Source: Stenotrophomonas terrae
GTDB taxonomy: Bacteria; Pseudomonadota; Gammaproteobacteria; Xanthomonadales; Xanthomonadaceae
Assembly (NCBI RefSeq): GCF_001431465.1
Contig: NZ_LDJJ01000006.1
Span: forward strand, 62,001 to 126,000
Length of the DNA stretch: 64,000 nt
Reading direction: 5' to 3'
Below are positions 27,297 through 35,110 of the stretch, in pieces; the stretch's first letter is position 1; each line of letters begins with the position of its first letter. Below the pieces are notes generated by a model. It was given only the letters and a program-made list of their open reading frames with translations. It did no database searches and was not told where the DNA came from. Both the position numbers and the translations under genes were made by a program.

Positions 27297-27905
27297 ATGA
27301 GCCTGACCGACGACCTTCTCTCCCAACTGCAGGGCGCACCGCTGCAGCAGGTTTCGCAGCAGCTGGGCATCGACAGCCAGCAGGCATCGACCGCGATCAG
27401 CGCCGCGCTGCCGCTGCTGATGGGCGCATTGGGCAACAACGCGGCCAAGCCGCAGGGCGCTGAAGCGCTGTTTGGTGCTTTGCAGAACAACCATAGCGGC
27501 ATGGACATCGGCAGCGTGCTGGGTGCGGTGATGGGCGGCGGCAACAGCCCGGCTGCCAATGGCGCCGGCATCCTTGGCCACATCTTTGGTGGCAGCCAGG
27601 ACCGCGCCGAAACCGGCCTGGCCCAGGCCACCGGCCTGAGCCCGAGCACCTCCAGCCAGCTGCTGAAGATCCTCGCCCCGATCGTGATGGCCTATATCGC
27701 CCAGCGCATGAGCAGCGGCGCCGCACCGGCCAATCCGGACGGCCTGGCGCAGGTCCTGGGCCAGGAGAAGCAGCAGGTAGCCCAAGCCGGCGGCATCGGC
27801 GGCGGCCTGCTGGGCAGCGTGCTGGACCAGGACGGCGACGGCCAGTTCGGCGTCAGCGACCTGATCAAGCTGGGCAGCGGCCTGCTGGGCAGCGGCAAGC
27901 GCTGA
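27297..27905 (+). CDS. DUF937 (YidB-like) protein
   Basis: 202 aa, low-complexity Gly/Ala/Gln-rich, soluble. It starts MSLTDDLLSQLQGAPLQQVS; the DUF937 core has QQASTAISAALPLLMGAL, the segment LGHIFGGSQDRAETG and the helix KILAPIVMAYIAQ. The C-terminus has an EF-hand-like stretch (DQDGDGQFGVSDLIKLGSG), which fits dockerin- or calcium-like loops seen in some members. Function is unknown. An intrinsic terminator follows, so it is transcribed alone. Confidence 0.85.
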   Translation: MSLTDDLLSQLQGAPLQQVSQQLGIDSQQASTAISAALPLLMGALGNNAAKPQGAEALFGALQNNHSGMDIGSVLGAVMGGGNSPAANGAGILGHIFGGSQDRAETGLAQATGLSPSTSSQLLKILAPIVMAYIAQRMSSGAAPANPDGLAQVLGQEKQQVAQAGGIGGGLLGSVLDQDGDGQFGVSDLIKLGSGLLGSGKR

Positions 27906-27922
27906 GCAGCCGAAGCTTGAAT

Positions 27923-27950
27923 GAAAACGCCACCGCAAGGTGGCGTTTTT
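27923..27950 (+). terminator. Terminator after DUF937 gene
   Basis: GAAAACGCCACC-GCAA-GGTGGCGTTTTT: perfect stem, GNRA-like loop, T tract. Confidence 0.9.
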
Positions 27951-27956
27951 GTTTAT

Positions 27957-28024
27957 GTAGTGCCGAGCCATGCTCGGCAGGGGCTTCACAAGCAATGCCC
28001 TGTAGTGCCGAGCCATGCTCGGCA
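27957..28024. repeat. Two direct SMAG half-hairpins
   Basis: GTAGTGCCGAGCCATGCTCG followed by GCA at 27957-27979 and again at 28002-28024, in direct orientation 45 bases apart. Confidence 0.88.
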
Positions 28025-28047
28025 GAGGCCTTACCGGTAATGCCCCC

Positions 28048-28169
28048 TGCCGAGCATGGCTCGGCACTACACCCCCTCCCTTGCGCCGAAGGCGGAGGGG
28101 AGGGTTGGGGAGGGGTCGGCTTTTGGGCCTTTCGCGCATCGCCAGCTTCACGGCTTACACCGTTCCTAC
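28048..28169. repeat. Left arm of 122 bp composite inverted repeat
   Basis: Consists of a SMAG unit (28048-28070), a C/G-rich hairpin (CCCTCCCTTGCGCCGAAGGC ... GGAGGGGAGGGTTGGGGAGG), a linker containing GGCCTTTCGCGCATCGCCAG, and a degenerate GCGG unit (GCTTCACGGCTTACACCG, 28145-28169). Reverse-complemented, it matches 30325-30445 throughout at about 90%. Confidence 0.85.
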
Positions 28170-28194
28170 AAATCGGTGCTACTGGTAACGCCCC

Positions 28195-28315
28195 TGCCGA
28201 GCATGGCTCGGCACTACATGTTTGGCTCTACCGGTAACGCCCCTGCCGAGCATGGCTCGGCACTACATGTTTGGCTCTACCGGTAACGCCCCTGCCGAGC
28301 ATGGCTCGGCACTAC
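28195..28315. repeat. SMAG tandem array, 49 bp period, three units
   Basis: TGCCGAGCATGGCTCGGCAC plus TAC at 28195, 28244 and 28293, separated by an identical 26-base spacer (ATGTTTGGCTCTACCGGTAA plus CGCCCC). The spacers are the same, so this is a tandem duplication and not a CRISPR array. Confidence 0.9.
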
Positions 28316-28339
28316 AGGGCCTCCCCTTGCCGACCATCC

Positions 28340-28747
28340 TCAGAGCGCGTCCAGGTCGCCCAGGGCGCGGATCAAACGACGGGCGCGTTTGTCGGGGCGG
28401 TGTTCGGGGGCCTGGTAGCCGGTGCGTTCGGCGGCGCGGCGCAGGCGTAGTTCGTCGCGCGCCTGTTTGGACGCCTGCGTTTCCTCGTACAAGGCCTGGG
28501 CTACCGGCGCCGAGCCGCGGCTGGCGCTGAGCCCGCGTACCGCGATCTCGAAAATCTCGTCGCCACGCTGCACCCGCAGCGCGTCACCGATGCGGATCGC
28601 ACGGGAAGATTTCGGGCGCTGCCCTTCGACGTCGACCTTGCCGGTATCGACGGCCTGCTTGGCCAGGCTGCGGGTCTTGAAAAAGCGCGCGGCCCACAGC
28701 CATATATCAAGACGGATGCTCGCTACTGCTACGACTTCACCACTCAT
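28340..28747 (-). CDS. hslR: Heat-shock protein 15 (S4 RNA-binding)
   Basis: 135 aa ribosome-rescue factor that binds 50S subunits carrying stalled nascent chains. The S4 domain spans about residues 10-75 (SIRLDIWLWAARFFKTRSLA, GKVDVEGQRPKSSRAIRIGD). A basic C-terminal tail follows (EHRPDKRARRLIRALGDLD), as in E. coli Hsp15. It diverges from the MATE gene with about 106 bases between starts. Confidence 0.93.
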   Translation of the reverse strand: MSGEVVAVASIRLDIWLWAARFFKTRSLAKQAVDTGKVDVEGQRPKSSRAIRIGDALRVQRGDEIFEIAVRGLSASRGSAPVAQALYEETQASKQARDELRLRRAAERTGYQAPEHRPDKRARRLIRALGDLDAL

Positions 28748-28853
28748 TGCGCTGCCATGGCTCCTTGGTAGATATGCCGACGGTGATACCTGCCACCGCC
28801 GCTCTCACCTGCAAGATGCTAGTGTGCCAGCCCCGATCCCGACAACGTTGTCC

Positions 28854-30308
28854 ATGTCGAAAGCCAAGCAAACCCGCTCGCTCACCGAAGGCCCGATCGG
28901 GTCCAGCCTGCTGATGTTCGCGCTGCCTATTCTGGCCGGCAACATCGCACAGTCGCTGAACGGCTCGGTCAATGCCATCTGGGTCGGCAAGTTCCTCGGC
29001 GAGGCGGCGCTGACTGCCACCGCCAATGCCAACAACATCATGTTTTTCCTGATCGGCTCGGTATTCGGCATCGGCATGGCCGCCACCATCCTGATCGGCC
29101 AGTCGATCGGGGCCAAGGACCTGGCGCAGGCGCGGCGGGTCATGGGCACCAGCGCCACCTTCTTCATCAGCCTGTCTGTGGTGATTGCGGTACTGGGCTG
29201 GTTCCTGTCACACCGTTTGCTGCTTGCGATGGGTACGCCGGCCGAATCGCTGCCGATGGCCGATGCCTACCTGAAGGTGATCTTCCTGGCGATGCCGCTG
29301 CTGTACGCCTTCGCCTTCATCACCGCCGCCCTGCGCGGCGCCGGCGATGCGCGCACGCCGTTCCGTTTCCTGCTGTTGGCGGTGCTGCTGGATATCGCCT
29401 TCAACCCCTTGCTGATCTTCGGCATCGGCCCCTTCCCCAAGCTGGGTATCGCCGGTTCCGCCTGGGCCACGTTCTTCTCGCAGGGCCTGGCGCTGGCCGG
29501 GCTGATGCTCTACCTGCGCAACAAGCGGCACATGCTGTGGCTTGGCCGCAAGGACATCGGCCTGCTGAAGATCGATACCGTCATCCTCAAGGCGCTGGTG
29601 ATCAAAGGCGTGCCGATGGGCCTGCAGATGATCCTGATCTCGTTGGCGATGATCATGATGATCAGCATGGTCAATGGCTATGGCGTGGAAACCGCATCGG
29701 CCTACGGCGCGGCGATGCAGCTGTGGACCTATGTGCAGATGCCAGCGATGGCCATTGGCGCGGCCTGCTCGACGATGGCTGCGCAGAACGTTGGTGCCGG
29801 CCGTTGGGAGCGCGTGGATGCCACCGCACGCACCGGCGTGCTGTTCAACTTCCTGCTGACCGGCGCACTGATCGCACCGATCATCCTGTTTGATCGCAGC
29901 ACCCTGGCACTGTTTCTGCCGGCAACCAGCGAAGCGCTGGAGATCGGCCGCCACCTGAATCACATCGCGGTGTGGTCGTTCCTGTTCTTCGGCGTCAACT
30001 TCGTGGTGTCCGGCGTGGTCCGTTCGACCGGTGCGGTAGTGCCGCCGCTGCTGATTTTGGCAGTGGCGATGTGGGGCATCCGGGTGCCATTCGCACTGTG
30101 GCTGCAACCACGGTTTGGCGCCGATGCGATCTGGTGGAGTTTCCCGGTCAGCGCGTTCTGCTCGATGCTGATGATCATGAGCTATTACCGCTGGGGCAAC
30201 TGGCGCAAAGCCACGATCCTGGAAAAGCACGCGCAAGCCACGCCAGCGGAAGTGCCAGCCACGCCGCCCTCGCCGGTGGCCGATCCGGATCTGGAGCTGG
30301 AGCGCTAA
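28854..30308 (+). CDS. MATE family efflux transporter (NorM/DinF-like)
   Basis: 484 aa from MSKAKQTRSLTEGPIG; the open frame extends far upstream over hslR, but that part is antisense to it and not credible. Twelve membrane segments in two six-helix halves are visible, with MATE features PILAGNIAQSLNGSVNAIWVG and ITAALRGAGDARTPF in the first half and MQMPAMAIGAACSTMAAQNVGA-like sequence in the second. It exports cationic drugs or metabolites against Na+ or H+. The C-terminus has an Ala/Pro-rich tail. It shares its intergenic region with hslR, and both sit between the composite inverted repeats. Confidence 0.92.
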   Translation: MSKAKQTRSLTEGPIGSSLLMFALPILAGNIAQSLNGSVNAIWVGKFLGEAALTATANANNIMFFLIGSVFGIGMAATILIGQSIGAKDLAQARRVMGTSATFFISLSVVIAVLGWFLSHRLLLAMGTPAESLPMADAYLKVIFLAMPLLYAFAFITAALRGAGDARTPFRFLLLAVLLDIAFNPLLIFGIGPFPKLGIAGSAWATFFSQGLALAGLMLYLRNKRHMLWLGRKDIGLLKIDTVILKALVIKGVPMGLQMILISLAMIMMISMVNGYGVETASAYGAAMQLWTYVQMPAMAIGAACSTMAAQNVGAGRWERVDATARTGVLFNFLLTGALIAPIILFDRSTLALFLPATSEALEIGRHLNHIAVWSFLFFGVNFVVSGVVRSTGAVVPPLLILAVAMWGIRVPFALWLQPRFGADAIWWSFPVSAFCSMLMIMSYYRWGNWRKATILEKHAQATPAEVPATPPSPVADPDLELER

Positions 30309-30324
30309 GCCGCTTGGGAACCGC

Positions 30325-30445
30325 GTGGGAGCGGCGTAAGCCGCGAAGCTGGCAATGCGCGAAAGGCCTGAAAGCCAACCCCTCCCCAGCCTCCCCTCCG
30401 CCTACGGCGCAAGGGAGGGGGTGTAGTGCCGAGCCATGCTCGGCA
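30325..30445. repeat. Right arm of composite inverted repeat (GCGG unit, C-rich hairpin, SMAG unit)
   Basis: GCGG unit at 30325-30349, then CTGGCAATGCGCGAAAGGCC, then CCCCTCCCCAGCCTCCCCTC plus CGCCTACGGCGCAAGGGAGG, then a SMAG unit at 30423-30445. It is the inverted copy of 28048-28169. Confidence 0.85.
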
Positions 30446-30467
30446 GGGGCATTGCTGGTGAAGCCTC

Positions 30468-30525
30468 TGCCGAGCATGGCTCGGCACTACAGGTTTCGCT
30501 TTTGCCGAGCATGGCTCGGCACTAC
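30468..30525. repeat. Two SMAG units
   Basis: TGCCGAGCATGGCTCGGCAC plus TAC at 30468-30490 and 30503-30525, opposite in orientation to the unit at 30423. The 30423 and 30468 units form a head-to-head pair. They lie 13 bases from the stop of the GH109 gene. Confidence 0.9.
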
Positions 30526-30537
30526 AGGTGCTTCCTA

Positions 30538-31893
30538 TCAGTAGCTGCCGTCGAAGGCGAAGATCGGCTTGCGCTGCTGCCATAGGCCCTTGGTGAAGTC
30601 CGGGAACTCCAGGGTCTGGAAGCTGTTGGCAATGGACTGCTCGGACAGCGGGGTGATCGCACTCCAGGTCACGGCGTCATAGATGTCGATCGGCATCGGC
30701 GCCTTGGCCTTCAAGGCTTCAATGAAGGCATGGATCACGAACCAGTCCATGCCACCGTGGCCGGCACTGGCAGCGGTATCGGCATGCTGCTTCCACAGCG
30801 GGTGCTCGTACTGGTCCTGGTAGGTCTTGAACTCTTCCCACTGGTGCGGCGGGCTGCGACCTTCGATGTGGATGCCGTGGTTGACGTCCATCCACAGGCC
30901 CTTGGTGCCCTGCACGCGGAAGCCCATCGAGTACGGGCGCGGCAACGAGGTGTCGTGCTGCAGCAGGATGGTCTCGCCGTTCTCACAGGCCAGCGTGGTG
31001 GTGACGATGTCACCCAGCTTGAAATTCACCTTGGTGCTCGGATGGGTGGTGCCACCGCTCTTGGCCACGGTGTAGTCGTGCAGGCCGCGCGCCTTGCTGG
31101 CGAACGCATTGATATGGGTGAAGCGGTTGCCGCGGTTGATGCCGGTATACATCGCGCACGGGCCGATGCCGTGGCTGGGATACAGCTCGCCATTGCGCTG
31201 CACGGAATGCTCGGTGCGCCAGCGTGCCTCCGACCAACCCTTGGCACCAAACTCCACGCCGCTGTCATAGGGCTGCGACGGATCGCCGGAATTGAATTTC
31301 ACCCCGCGCAGGTCGTGCTGGTAGCCGCCCTGCAGATGCACCAGTTCGCCGAACAGGCCTTGCCGCACCATCTGCAGTGCCGCCATCACGTCACGCCGGT
31401 AGCAGACGTTTTCCAGCAGCATGTACGGGGTACCGGTGCTGAGCTGGGTATTGAGTACATCCCAATGGTCCTGCAGGGTGATGCCGGCAACCACTTCGCA
31501 GCCCACCGCCACCTTGGCCTGCATCGCGGCAATCGCCATTGGTGCATGCAGCTCCCACGGCGTGGCAATGATCACACCATCAAGGCCACGCTGTTCCAGC
31601 AGGCGCTTCCAGGCATTCTGGTCGCGGTCGGCGCCGTAGGCCTGCGGCGCCGGCTTGCCGGCCTTGGCCACCATGTCCATTGCCCGGCCAAGCATGATCG
31701 GTTCGATGTCGCACAGGGCAACCACTTCCACGTCGTCACGGCGTACCAGTTCCTTCAGCAGCACCTGGCCGCGCATGCCGGTGCCGATCACACCCATCCG
31801 CATCTTGCGGCCGCGTGCCCAGGCCGGGGTTTCGGGCAGCAGACTGGTGGCGGCAAGGGCCGCACTGGCCATGATGAATTCCCTACGCTTCAT
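30538..31893 (-). CDS. Tat-exported GH109-type alpha-N-acetylgalactosaminidase (Gfo/Idh/MocA fold; AgaO-like)
   Basis: 451 aa. The N-terminus MKRREFIMASAALAATSLLP is a twin-arginine signal peptide, so the protein is folded with its NAD cofactor before export to the periplasm. The Rossmann motif MGVIGTGMRGQ and the GH109 stretches (ALCDIEP, IATPWELHAPMAI, VAVGCEVVAGI, VCYRRDVMAALQMV, SHGIGPCAMYTGINRGNRF) are present. GH109 enzymes remove alpha-linked GalNAc by an NAD-dependent elimination mechanism. The gene is the last of the leftward arm of the GalNAc cluster, after the TonB receptor. In related GalNAc clusters the corresponding gene has been called agaO and treated as an oxidoreductase. Confidence 0.87.
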   Translation of the reverse strand: MKRREFIMASAALAATSLLPETPAWARGRKMRMGVIGTGMRGQVLLKELVRRDDVEVVALCDIEPIMLGRAMDMVAKAGKPAPQAYGADRDQNAWKRLLEQRGLDGVIIATPWELHAPMAIAAMQAKVAVGCEVVAGITLQDHWDVLNTQLSTGTPYMLLENVCYRRDVMAALQMVRQGLFGELVHLQGGYQHDLRGVKFNSGDPSQPYDSGVEFGAKGWSEARWRTEHSVQRNGELYPSHGIGPCAMYTGINRGNRFTHINAFASKARGLHDYTVAKSGGTTHPSTKVNFKLGDIVTTTLACENGETILLQHDTSLPRPYSMGFRVQGTKGLWMDVNHGIHIEGRSPPHQWEEFKTYQDQYEHPLWKQHADTAASAGHGGMDWFVIHAFIEALKAKAPMPIDIYDAVTWSAITPLSEQSIANSFQTLEFPDFTKGLWQQRKPIFAFDGSY

Positions 31894-31963
31894 TGTGTTT
31901 CCTCTTTCGTGGATCTTGCCGGCGGTGGCGTGCGTGCCACGACCTTGCTGACGTTGTCACTGT

Positions 31964-31994
31964 CTTCCCCCTCATGCAATGCATGAGGGGGAAG
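31964..31994 (-). terminator. Intercistronic stem-loop between receptor and GH109 gene
   Basis: CTTCCCCCTCATGC-AAT-GCATGAGGGGGAAG, a perfect 14 bp stem without a T tract on the minus strand. It lies 16 bases after the receptor stop. It is more likely an RNA stabiliser or attenuator than a full terminator. Confidence 0.6.
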
Positions 31995-32010
31995 CGATGC
32001 TGCGGTTGAC

Positions 32011-34992
32011 TCAGAACTTGTAGGTCGCGGTGACGCTGTAGATGCGGCCGAAGTTGTTGGCATAGCCGGAGAAGTTCATCCAGTCGTTCGGGTCGTAGAA
32101 CGGCAGGCGGTTGAATACGTTCTTCACCGTCGCGCCCACGCTGAGGTGCTCGTTCGCCTGCCAATTCACACTCAGATTTCCCGTCCACCAGGATGGAGCG
32201 CCATGGCACTGCTTCGGCCCGGCATTGACGTAGCTGCCGGTACAGGTTTCAGCGTTGTTGTCCTCCTGGTCAATGCGGTCATAGGCCCACTTGGTCTTGC
32301 CGACATAGTTGATGTAGAAGCCGGTATCCCAGTTGCCGTAGTTCCAGTTGGCGTTGAAGGTCGCACGCACGCGCGGGTTGTTGTAGTAACCCACGGTGTT
32401 GCCGTAGTACCAGCCATCACCGTTGTCGGAGTTGTACATGTTGCGATTGGCAATGGTCGCGGCAACGCCGGTGGTCAGGCGGCCCCACTCGCCCAGGTCA
32501 AAACGCGCGCGCGCATCCACATCCAAGCCATCGATCAGCGTACGGCCACGGTTGCGGTACTGGCCGATCACGCTGGCCACATTGCCGGTGCTGTAGCCCG
32601 GCAGGGTCGACGGGCAGCTGACGCCGCTGGCCGGATCGCTGCACATGCTGGCCAGCGCGGCCAGGTTGGCAAGGTCGGTCTCGGTGATCGGGAAGCGCGT
32701 CTGCGCGCTGATCTCTTCTTCCTTGCTGTAGTCCGGTGCGACGATCTCGTCACGACGATAGACAAACCAGTAGTCAGCAGAAACCGACAGCCAATCGGTT
32801 GGTTCCAGCACGAAGCCCAAGGTCGCGATCTTGGCCTTCTCCGGCTTCAGGTCCTGGTTGGGCTGGGTCATGCGCGCCACGTTGCGGGCACAGTCGCTGT
32901 TCCACAGTGCGTTGCCCAGGTCCTTGTCCACGCCACGATTGGACTGGCGCAACAGGCCAGCGATGGCATTGGTTTCGGCACAACGGGTTTCGTCGCGGTA
33001 GCCGCCAATCTGCGCGTACACGCCACCGCTGCCGGCTTCGGCCAGGCTGGGTGCACGGAAGCCTTCCGAGTAGGTACCACGCAGCATCAGCTGCGGCAGT
33101 GCCTGGTACTTCAGGCCGATCTTCGGTGCGGCATTGGTGCTGAAGCCGGGATACTTGTCCAGGCGCAATGCCAGGTCCATCTCGAGCTTGTCGGTGAGCG
33201 GTGCCACGGCTTCGCCGAAGATCGCATAGGTATTGCGTTTGCCGTCGAACCACGAGCCACCCTGTTGGGTGATAAGGCCATTGGCAGCGTCCGGGTTGCC
33301 CGGCGTATAGAAGGTCTCACGGGTGGCATTGAAGCCGAACGCCGCACGCACTTCACCGGCCGGCAGGTTGAACAGCGGGCCTTCGATCTTACCGTCCAAG
33401 GTATGCAGGCGCGTCCACGACTCGATATCAAACGTCGGGAAGGCTTCACGGATCAGCGCTGCATTGGCCTGGCTGATCTCACCGAACTTGTAGGCGGGGT
33501 GATCGGAGATGATGACGCGGCCGGTGCCCGGATCGACGGTGTACGGGCCAAATGCCTTCTCAAAGCCCTTCAGGTTCACGTTGGTGGTCTGGTAGGTCAC
33601 CGAATGCGAGCCAGCGGTAGCGAACGCGGTCTCCCAGTTCCAGTCACCCACATTGCCACGCAGGCCGGTGACCGCGCGGTAGCTCTTGTCGGTGTTGCGC
33701 TGGCCGAAATGGTTGCCGCCCACATCCTGCAGCAGATAGCCCAGGCCAACCACGCCGCCCATCAAGGCTTTCAGTTCCGGGCTGGCGTGGTTGTACTCGT
33801 TGTTCGGCCCCAACCACGGCGTCAGGAACTGGTTGACGGTATTGCCGGTATTGCGCGAGAACCAGCTCTGCGGATTGCCGGTGGTGGTGCCATAGGCGCG
33901 CGGCGTGCCGCCGTTGGCGCGCAGGTCGATGTCGGTGTACGTCAGTTCGGCGAATGCCTCGGTCGCATCATTGACCCGGAAATGGCCGTTGAGGTACGCC
34001 GTGACTCGCTTGGAATCGGCACCGCCATTGATCTGGCTGGTCATCCAGTCCTGCCAGATGCAGCGGGTGCCGGTGGCAACCTGCAGCACGTTCTCGCAAC
34101 CCGGGGCCGCCTCGTCCACGCGCGCCTTGGTGACCGGATCAATGGCGTAGTAGTAGCCGGGGTTGAACACGCCCGGTGCGCTGCCGGTGTCCAGGCGCAG
34201 GTTCTTGATGTAGTCCGGATTGTTGGCGTAGTACTGCTTCGGGTGCTTCAGGTACCACTCGCGATTGGGGATGCCGGCACGCTCATACAGGTTGACGCTG
34301 CCATAGACGTTGTAACCGTCCTCGTCCATGTCGCCGAAGCCGCCGGTCACGCTGGCCTGCTTTTCATCGAAGGAATCAAAACGCGGTGCGGTGTCCCAGG
34401 TGCCGCTGACTTCCAGCCCCTGGTAGCTGCGCTTGGTGATGACGTTGATGACGCCAGCTACCGCGTCGGTGCCGTACACCGCCGAGGCGCCGTCGGTCAG
34501 CACTTCCATGCGCTCGATGACTGCAGCGGGGATGGAGTCGATGTTGACGAATTGGGTCTGGAAGCCCGCCGGTGCGCCGTAGTACGACAGGCGCCGGCCA
34601 TTCAACAGCACCAGCGTGCCCTGTGCACCCAGGCCACGCAGATTGGCCTGCGAGGCGCCGTCCGAGCCGGAGAACAATGATTTGGAATCGACCTGGCCCG
34701 GACGTGCTGCCGGCAGGTTGTCGAGCACCTGCAGCAAGGTGCGCGCGCCCATGTTGACGATGTCCTGCTTGCTGATCACCTGCACCGGCGATGCGGTTTC
34801 CACATCGGTACGGCGGATGTTGGAACCGGTGACCTCGATGCGCGACAGCTCGGTGGTCTTGTCCTTTTCCTTTTCCTTCTCGGCGCTGCTCTGCGCGAAC
34901 GCAGGTGCAGCGATGGCGAACAACACGCTGGCGACAGCCAACGATAGCGGGGCTGGCAAACAGCGTTTGGCACTGCGATTGGCTGGCAACAT
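32011..34992 (-). CDS. TonB-dependent receptor for GalNAc-containing glycans (Omp-Aga type)
   Basis: 993 aa from MLPANRSAKR, with GGAGAGA upstream; a longer frame to 35052 lacks a ribosome site. A signal peptide ends at APAFAQ. A KEKEKDKTTE linker and a TonB-box region (LSRIEVTGSNIRRTDVET) follow. The plug has VQVISKQDIVNMGARTL and VEVLTDGASAVYGTDAVAG-like sequence (MEVLTDGASAVYG). The barrel is large and ends in Phe (YSVTATYKF), as in sugar-type receptors of Xanthomonadaceae and Shewanella. It lies between the GH31 and GH109 genes and probably imports the oligosaccharides they trim. Confidence 0.93.
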   Translation of the reverse strand: MLPANRSAKRCLPAPLSLAVASVLFAIAAPAFAQSSAEKEKEKDKTTELSRIEVTGSNIRRTDVETASPVQVISKQDIVNMGARTLLQVLDNLPAARPGQVDSKSLFSGSDGASQANLRGLGAQGTLVLLNGRRLSYYGAPAGFQTQFVNIDSIPAAVIERMEVLTDGASAVYGTDAVAGVINVITKRSYQGLEVSGTWDTAPRFDSFDEKQASVTGGFGDMDEDGYNVYGSVNLYERAGIPNREWYLKHPKQYYANNPDYIKNLRLDTGSAPGVFNPGYYYAIDPVTKARVDEAAPGCENVLQVATGTRCIWQDWMTSQINGGADSKRVTAYLNGHFRVNDATEAFAELTYTDIDLRANGGTPRAYGTTTGNPQSWFSRNTGNTVNQFLTPWLGPNNEYNHASPELKALMGGVVGLGYLLQDVGGNHFGQRNTDKSYRAVTGLRGNVGDWNWETAFATAGSHSVTYQTTNVNLKGFEKAFGPYTVDPGTGRVIISDHPAYKFGEISQANAALIREAFPTFDIESWTRLHTLDGKIEGPLFNLPAGEVRAAFGFNATRETFYTPGNPDAANGLITQQGGSWFDGKRNTYAIFGEAVAPLTDKLEMDLALRLDKYPGFSTNAAPKIGLKYQALPQLMLRGTYSEGFRAPSLAEAGSGGVYAQIGGYRDETRCAETNAIAGLLRQSNRGVDKDLGNALWNSDCARNVARMTQPNQDLKPEKAKIATLGFVLEPTDWLSVSADYWFVYRRDEIVAPDYSKEEEISAQTRFPITETDLANLAALASMCSDPASGVSCPSTLPGYSTGNVASVIGQYRNRGRTLIDGLDVDARARFDLGEWGRLTTGVAATIANRNMYNSDNGDGWYYGNTVGYYNNPRVRATFNANWNYGNWDTGFYINYVGKTKWAYDRIDQEDNNAETCTGSYVNAGPKQCHGAPSWWTGNLSVNWQANEHLSVGATVKNVFNRLPFYDPNDWMNFSGYANNFGRIYSVTATYKF

Positions 34993-35110
34993 CGGGTTCT
35001 CTCCTGGCAAGGGCACGCGAAAAACAACAGTTGGCGGGCAAAGCGATCCCATGCCACGGTTCTGGGACCGTAGCCTGGGTAATCCGGTGGGGAGCGGTGT
35101 TACGGGTGGG

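Noticed and set aside
28056-28286. Short frames reading PSMARHY or AEHGSAL repeats
   Set aside because: These are translations of SMAG hairpins; the same peptides occur at each SMAG copy and are not genes.
28195-28315. Regularly spaced short repeats resembling a CRISPR array
   Set aside because: The spacers are identical and the repeat is a SMAG hairpin. No cas genes are nearby.
28422-28853. N-terminal extension of the MATE gene
   Set aside because: It is antisense to hslR; MATE similarity starts at 28854.
32146-34680. 844-codon open frame on the plus strand
   Set aside because: It is antisense to the TonB receptor and has a Val/Ala/Arg-rich composition without motifs.
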